Part shown: piece after piece, positions 59,343-64,000 of the stretch
Layout of the letters: each line of letters begins with the position of its first letter
Numbering within the stretch: position 1 is the first letter of the stretch
Source of the DNA: Williamsia maris
GTDB lineage: Bacteria; Actinomycetota; Actinomycetes; Mycobacteriales; Mycobacteriaceae
DNA: 64,000 bases
Assembly: GCF_024171815.1 (NCBI RefSeq)
Contig: NZ_JAMTCJ010000002.1
Span: 248,001 to 312,000 of the forward strand
Direction of reading: 5' to 3'
Notes under the pieces: generated by a model
The model's database searches: none
Seen by the model: the letters and a program-made list of their open reading frames with translations, nothing else
What the model was told of the DNA's origin: nothing
Made by a program: the position numbers and the translations under genes

Positions 59343-61703
59343 ATGGCCGGTGACTCGATCGACGTCGATGGACGGCACGTCGCCGTCACCCATCTCGACA
59401 AGGTCATCTATCCCGCGACCGGGACCCGCAAATACGAGGTCATCGACTACTACAACCGCGTCGCCGATGTGATGCTGCCGCATCTGTGGCGTCGCCCCAT
59501 CACCCGTAAGCGGTGGCCGGACGGGGTCGAGAAGCAACCGTTCTTCGAGAAGAACCTTCCCGACAGCGCGCCGAGTTGGATCGAGCGCCGGTCGATCGAG
59601 CACAGCGACCGGGAGGCGACCTATCCGGTGGCGGCGTCCCGCGCCGACCTGGTGTGGCTCGGACAGCAGGCGGCACTCGAACTACATGTGCCGCAATGGA
59701 CGTTCCCACCGGACACCACCGAGGTCACGATGGCCAAGGCGGACCGCCGCGCGAACCGACTGGTCCTCGACCTCGACCCGGGCCCCGACGTCGCGCTGTC
59801 GCAATGCGCGGAGATCGCCCTGCTGCTCCGCGATCTGTTGGCGAGCGCGGGTCTGGACTCGTACCCGGTGACCAGCGGCAGCAAGGGAATCCACGTCTAC
59901 GCGCCGTTGCCGAGGGCGGTGTCGTCCGACGGCGCGCGGACCGTCGCGAAGCAGATCGCAACCGCACTGGCGGCCGAGCGCCCCGATGACGTCACCGCAT
60001 CGATGAGCAAGGCGCTGCGCCCGGGCAAGGTGTTCATCGACTGGAGCCAGAACAGCGGTTCGAAGACGACGTTGTCGCCGTACTCGCTGCGCGGTCGGGA
60101 CCGTCCGTGGGCCGCGGCACCACGCTTCTGGGACGAGTTCACCGACACCGACATCCGCCAGCTCGACTTCACCGAGGTACTCGAGCGCATCGACACCCAC
60201 GGCGACATCCTCGCCGGACTCGACGACGCCATCGACGCCCCGGAGGCGCCACCGTCCGCCGACGCCGAGGGGGAACGGGAGGTCGTCGATCTGGGCGAGT
60301 ACCGCCGCAAGCGTGACGAGGCGAAGACCCCGGAACCGTTCGGCGACACCGCGCACACGGGTGCCGGGGACACCGGTGAACCCGGCGCGCCCATCTTCGT
60401 CATCCAGGAGCACCACGCCCGGCGCCTGCACTACGACTTCCGGCTCGAACGCGACGGCGTCCTGGTGTCGTGGGCGGTGCCCAAGAACCTGCCGCTCGAC
60501 GGCGACCAGAACCGTCTCGCGGTGCACACCGAGGACCACCCGTTGGACTACGCGACATTCGCGGGCGACATCCCGGCCGGCGAGTACGGCGGCGGGCACG
60601 TCGAGATCTGGGACCACGGCACCTACGAGACCGAGAAGTGGCGTGCCAACGAGGTCATCGTCCGACTACACGGCGAACGCATCCAGGGTCGCTACGCGCT
60701 GATCAAGACCGGCGACAAGAACTGGCTCGCCCATCTGATGTCGGACGAGCCGCGCCCGATCCTGCCCGACAGCCTGCGCGATCCCCGCCCGATGCTCGCC
60801 ACCGAGGACCCCGTCGAGAAGCTCGACGCCGGCAAGTGGGCGTTCGAGGGCAAGTGGGACGGCTACCGCATCCTGCTCGAGTACACCCGGGGCGAGCTCC
60901 GGCTGCGCAGCCGGTCCGGGATCGACATGACCAAGGACTTCCCGCAGCTGCACTCCGTCGCCGACGATCTCGGACTGATCGACGCGGTGCTCGACGGCGA
61001 GGTCGTGGCCGTCGACAGCAACGGCAAGACCAACTTCACGCTGTTGGCGAGTCGCGCGCACACCGACGAGAAGTTCGACATCAAACTGCTCCTGTTCGAC
61101 GTGCTCTACCTCAACGGGTCGTCGCTGATCCGGATGACGTGGGAGGACCGCCGCGCGCTGCTCGACGAACTCGCGCCGATCTTCGCGTCCAACCCTGCGA
61201 TCGAGGTGCCGCCGCTGCTCATCGGTTCCGGCGTCGAGGCAGTCGCCCAGAGTCGCGAGAAGGGGTGGGAAGGAGTCGTCGCCAAGCGTCGCGACTCGGT
61301 CTACCAGCAGGGACGGCGTTCGCAGACGTGGCTCAAGCAGAAGAACTGGAGCGACATCGAGGTAGTCGTCGGCGGGTGGCGTCCGGGAAAGGGCAACCGC
61401 GCCAACACCATCGGATCCCTGCTGGTCGGCCTCCCCGAGGAGACGGGGTTGCGCTACGTCGGGCGGGTCGGCACCGGGCTCACCGACAAACAACTGACCG
61501 CGCTGGCCGAGGAACTCCTACCCCTCAAGCGGAAGACGTCGCCGTTCGTCGATCGCCTCGATCGGCCCGTCGAGCACGACGCGGTGTGGGTGCTGCCAAA
61601 GGTGGTCGCCGAGGTGCGCTTCATGGACTGGACCAGCACCGGACACCTCCGACATCCGAGCTGGCGGGGCATCCGCAGGGACAAGTTGCCGGGGGATCTG
61701 TGA
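59343..61703 (+). CDS. ligD: LigD: NHEJ polymerase-nuclease-ATP-dependent DNA ligase
   Basis: 786 residues in the order polymerase (1-~290, catalytic LDLDPGP, D143/D145), phosphoesterase/nuclease (~350-520, HHARRLHYDFRLERDG, H357) and ligase (KWDG lysine K504 in FEGKWDGYRIL, later GEVVAVD, FDVLYL and the OB region). This order is that of mycobacterial LigD. It fills gaps and seals breaks recruited by Ku. ATG 59343 matches the polymerase domain start. The Ku gene is on the opposite strand 8 kb upstream. Confidence 0.95.
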   Translation: MAGDSIDVDGRHVAVTHLDKVIYPATGTRKYEVIDYYNRVADVMLPHLWRRPITRKRWPDGVEKQPFFEKNLPDSAPSWIERRSIEHSDREATYPVAASRADLVWLGQQAALELHVPQWTFPPDTTEVTMAKADRRANRLVLDLDPGPDVALSQCAEIALLLRDLLASAGLDSYPVTSGSKGIHVYAPLPRAVSSDGARTVAKQIATALAAERPDDVTASMSKALRPGKVFIDWSQNSGSKTTLSPYSLRGRDRPWAAAPRFWDEFTDTDIRQLDFTEVLERIDTHGDILAGLDDAIDAPEAPPSADAEGEREVVDLGEYRRKRDEAKTPEPFGDTAHTGAGDTGEPGAPIFVIQEHHARRLHYDFRLERDGVLVSWAVPKNLPLDGDQNRLAVHTEDHPLDYATFAGDIPAGEYGGGHVEIWDHGTYETEKWRANEVIVRLHGERIQGRYALIKTGDKNWLAHLMSDEPRPILPDSLRDPRPMLATEDPVEKLDAGKWAFEGKWDGYRILLEYTRGELRLRSRSGIDMTKDFPQLHSVADDLGLIDAVLDGEVVAVDSNGKTNFTLLASRAHTDEKFDIKLLLFDVLYLNGSSLIRMTWEDRRALLDELAPIFASNPAIEVPPLLIGSGVEAVAQSREKGWEGVVAKRRDSVYQQGRRSQTWLKQKNWSDIEVVVGGWRPGKGNRANTIGSLLVGLPEETGLRYVGRVGTGLTDKQLTALAEELLPLKRKTSPFVDRLDRPVEHDAVWVLPKVVAEVRFMDWTSTGHLRHPSWRGIRRDKLPGDL

Positions 61704-61762
61704 TCATTGATCTTCACGCAGGAGTCGGGGAGGTCTGAGTCGGTGCAGTTCGGAGCAGTGCG

Positions 61763-62503
61763 ATGCTGACCGTCGCGCACATCAGCGACCTCCACTTCGA
61801 CGGCAGCGAGCACAACCGCCGCCGGGTGAAGGCGGTCCTGGACTACCTGGCGGCGCGGTCGGAGTCGATCGATGCGCTGGTGGTCACCGGCGACATCGCC
61901 GACGACGGGACGCCCGCGCAGTACGAGGAGGCCGCGGCGACGCTGCAGTCGCCGATCCCGACGCTGATCATCCCGGGCAACCACGATCGGCGCGACGAAT
62001 TCGGCTACGGCCTGCTGGGCAGACACACCCACGACAACCCGATCAACCGGGCCGAGACCATCGCCGGCGCCCTGTTCCTGATGTGCGACAGCAGCGTTCC
62101 CGGCCGCAACGACGGTTACCTCAGCAACGCGACGCTGGCCTGGATGGATGAACAGATCACCGCGGTCGGGCCGCGGGTCCCCGTGTTCGTGTGCTTCCAC
62201 CACCCGCCGGTGATGCTGCTGATGCCGTTCATGGACAACATCCGTCAGCGTGGCGAGGAGCGGCTCGCTGCGGTCGCCGCCAGGCATCCCAACATCGTCG
62301 GGTTCCTCTGCGGCCACGCGCACACCGGCGCCGTCACCAGCTTCGCCGGCCGACCACTGTGCATCGCGCCCGGGGTGTCGTCGACGCTGAACCTGCCGTG
62401 CGAGGGCACCGACATCGTCAACGCCTCACAGCCGCCCGGACTCGCGTTCCACACCCTCGACGGGTGGCGGATGATCACGCATTTCCGGTCTGTCGTCGTC
62501 TGA
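61763..62503 (+). CDS. Metallophosphoesterase (CpdA-like)
   Basis: 246 residues with all five phosphoesterase motifs: DLHFD, VTGDIADDG, PGNHD, FHHPP and CGHAHT, which bind two metals. It resembles 3',5'-cyclic-nucleotide phosphodiesterases (Rv0805-type). Located 60 bases after ligD, same strand; GGAG lies 8 bases before the ATG. Confidence 0.88.
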   Translation: MLTVAHISDLHFDGSEHNRRRVKAVLDYLAARSESIDALVVTGDIADDGTPAQYEEAAATLQSPIPTLIIPGNHDRRDEFGYGLLGRHTHDNPINRAETIAGALFLMCDSSVPGRNDGYLSNATLAWMDEQITAVGPRVPVFVCFHHPPVMLLMPFMDNIRQRGEERLAAVAARHPNIVGFLCGHAHTGAVTSFAGRPLCIAPGVSSTLNLPCEGTDIVNASQPPGLAFHTLDGWRMITHFRSVVV

Positions 62504-62518
62504 GCCCGCGGGAGGACG

Positions 62519-63904
62519 TCAGATGGCGCCGGACGCGGCCGCGGCGAGGAAATCGGCGTAGTCGCGGTCGACCTGGTCGGCGTAGCCGATGGACCAGCGG
62601 GCGACGGCTCGATCGACACTGTCCTTCTTGCCGAGGTACCCCGCGATCTGACCGAACGCCGGACTCTGGCTGTGGGCCCGCGCGAGGAGACGAGCGCACA
62701 GCCGCCCGTACCGACGCAGTTCCCGCGCGCTGAGGTCGGTGGCATCTATCGAGCCCTTCATGTCGCGGAACTGCCGCCAGTAGAACGCGCCCTCCGACGT
62801 CGCCGTCCAGCCCAGGAACGGATCGGAGTTCGCCTGCAGCACATGCGCACTCGCGACGACCCGCACGGCGTCGCGAGCGAAGGCCGGGGTGTGCTCGGTC
62901 TCCGGGATGACGTCGGTCCGACCACCGCTGGTCTCCAGCACCGACGGGGCAGCCTGCTTGAGCTGCAACACCATCGGCTCCTTCGACGGACCCTCCAGCA
63001 GCACGATCAGCGCGATGTTCCCGATGGATCCGACACCGACGACCCGCCGCGCGACGTCGACGATCTCGAACTGCGACAGCAACAGGGCGACATCGGTACG
63101 GACGGACGCGAGGTAGTGGGTGAAGATCTCGTCCACCCGCTGCCCGGCGAGCTGCACCCGACTGGGGTCCTGCGCCGAGAGCGGCACGACGATCGGCGGA
63201 TCGGGGGTGATGCGACGCCGCCCGTCGACACCGACCTCGGTGATCTTGTCGACAATCGAGGCGGCAGTTCGTCTGCGCGCCTTGACCAATGCCTCCTCGA
63301 TGACGTCGGCGACCGATCCGCTTGCGGTGTCGGCGAGCTCCTCGGCGTCGACCGAGGTGTAGTACCGGTCGATCACCGACTCCGACGCCGCGCTGCGGAT
63401 CGCCGACCGGTATCCCTCGACGACCTCCTCGGCCAGCTCGCGTTGGTCGTCGAGATCGGCACCGTCGGCCCGGGCGCACAGCACGGCGCTGACAGCCAAC
63501 CGTTTGAGGTCCCACTCCCACGGACCGACCCCGGACTCGTCGAAGTCGTTCAGGTCGAACAGGATCCGACGCTCAGGACTGGCGTAGAAACCGAAGTTGC
63601 CCAGGTGCGCGTCACCGCTGATCACCACGTCGATACCGGTCACCGCCGACGCGGCGAGGTCGCCGGCCATGATGTCGGCCGTCGCGCGGTAGAACGCGAA
63701 CGGCGACTCACTCATCCGCGCGATCCGCAGCGGGATGAGCTCCGGGATCCGTCCCGCGTGTTGCGCCCGGACGAGTGACACCAGATCACGGTCGAACGCG
63801 GGCACATCGGCCAGCCCCGAACGGGGCAGCGCGTCTCGGACGGACTTTCCCATCGCGACGGCGGCGTCGTGGTCATGACGCTCGAGAAAGTGATGGAAAG
63901 GCAT
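62519..63904 (-). CDS. DUF2252 family protein
   Basis: 461 residues of DUF2252, kinase-like in fold: SGDAHLGNFGFYASPE, FDLNDFDESGVGPWEWDLKRL. Function unknown. Minus -10 TAGCAT (63911-63916) ends 6 bases before the ATG. It converges on the metallophosphoesterase gene. Confidence 0.88.
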   Translation of the reverse strand: MPFHHFLERHDHDAAVAMGKSVRDALPRSGLADVPAFDRDLVSLVRAQHAGRIPELIPLRIARMSESPFAFYRATADIMAGDLAASAVTGIDVVISGDAHLGNFGFYASPERRILFDLNDFDESGVGPWEWDLKRLAVSAVLCARADGADLDDQRELAEEVVEGYRSAIRSAASESVIDRYYTSVDAEELADTASGSVADVIEEALVKARRRTAASIVDKITEVGVDGRRRITPDPPIVVPLSAQDPSRVQLAGQRVDEIFTHYLASVRTDVALLLSQFEIVDVARRVVGVGSIGNIALIVLLEGPSKEPMVLQLKQAAPSVLETSGGRTDVIPETEHTPAFARDAVRVVASAHVLQANSDPFLGWTATSEGAFYWRQFRDMKGSIDATDLSARELRRYGRLCARLLARAHSQSPAFGQIAGYLGKKDSVDRAVARWSIGYADQVDRDYADFLAAAASGAI

Positions 63905-64000
63905 GCCTGGATGCTATCGGGGGCTGGATGCGCGTACTGTCGCGATCGCAGCTGGTCTGCCGTACGAGAGACGCCCAGGAGCCCCTGAGTCCGTCGTGCG

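Noticed and set aside
58505-59407. 300-residue version of the hypothetical membrane gene
   Set aside because: GAGAGGA lies 7 bases before ATG 59068 and the added N-terminus runs into the ligD promoter region.
1-64000. rRNA, tRNA, IS elements, prophage or integrated plasmid
   Set aside because: No tRNA-like cloverleaf, transposase, integrase, phage gene or replication gene was recognised in any gap or frame; small tRNA genes could still be missed by eye.

Overview
The window is high-GC DNA with dense, mostly ATGA-coupled operons and no rRNA, tRNA, transposase, prophage or CRISPR array that I could recognise. The gene families point to a mycolic-acid actinobacterium (Mycobacteriales), with Gordonia/Williamsia-like content: an EthA-type Baeyer-Villiger monooxygenase, an F420-type luciferase-like oxidoreductase behind a KstR-type palindrome, secretory LIP-family lipases, a ChoD-like oxidase, LigD in the order polymerase-nuclease-ligase plus Ku, and a DICT-EAL protein. 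The genus is an inference, not shown directly. Many genes have a TANNNT box ending 6-8 bases before the start codon, i.e. leaderless promoters, and I used this to choose several starts.

Layout. 1-8.4 kb: CPBP protease, a membrane protein, then a minus-strand operon of a four-repeat Gly/Asp-rich peptide, a JmjC/cupin-4 oxygenase and a sucrase/ferredoxin-like protein. This is the strongest candidate here for an undescribed system. It is followed by two luciferase-like oxidoreductases, an AidB-like flavoprotein and TetR. 8.4-15 kb: an aromatic-catabolism cassette (extradiol dioxygenase, FAH hydrolase, FAD hydroxylase and P450, all ATGA-coupled), divergent from TetR and an ACMSD-like amidohydrolase. 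15-17.4 kb: an HTH-membrane protein with repeated GTGTAAACC sites, divergent from three small unknown genes. 17.4-27.5 kb: SDR, GtrA, tandem secreted lipases, crotonase, a TetR/EamA pair with a clear operator, DoxX, lactate-monooxygenase-like enzyme, DinB, YoaK. 27.5-31.7 kb: an ABC-2 exporter with a NarL-type two-component system. 31.7-41.6 kb: EAL-DICT protein, LysE/LysG pair, MFS exporter, DUF2071, a secreted protein, a propeller-like unknown, alpha/beta hydrolase, EthA-like monooxygenase. 41.7-50.1 kb: an S-A-A-T single-chain ECF transporter, a helical membrane protein coupled to a crotonase, TetR and ChoD-like oxidase with a large operator, AurF-like diiron enzyme. 50.2-63.9 kb: Ku, an ApbE/ferric-reductase-like/NuoF-like/ferredoxin electron-transfer operon led by a secreted Thr/Ser-rich peptide, Nudix, MDR, beta-lactamase-fold lipoprotein, SRPBCC, LigD, metallophosphoesterase, DUF2252.

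How the parts fit together. The picture is of a soil-type catabolic chromosome segment: steroid, lipid and aromatic oxidation, each under local TetR-type control, with NHEJ repair genes and exporters between. Two operons do not reduce to known pathways by inspection: the repeat-peptide/JmjC operon (3.9-1.5 kb, minus strand) and the secreted Thr/Ser peptide/ApbE redox operon (54.6-51.3 kb, minus strand).
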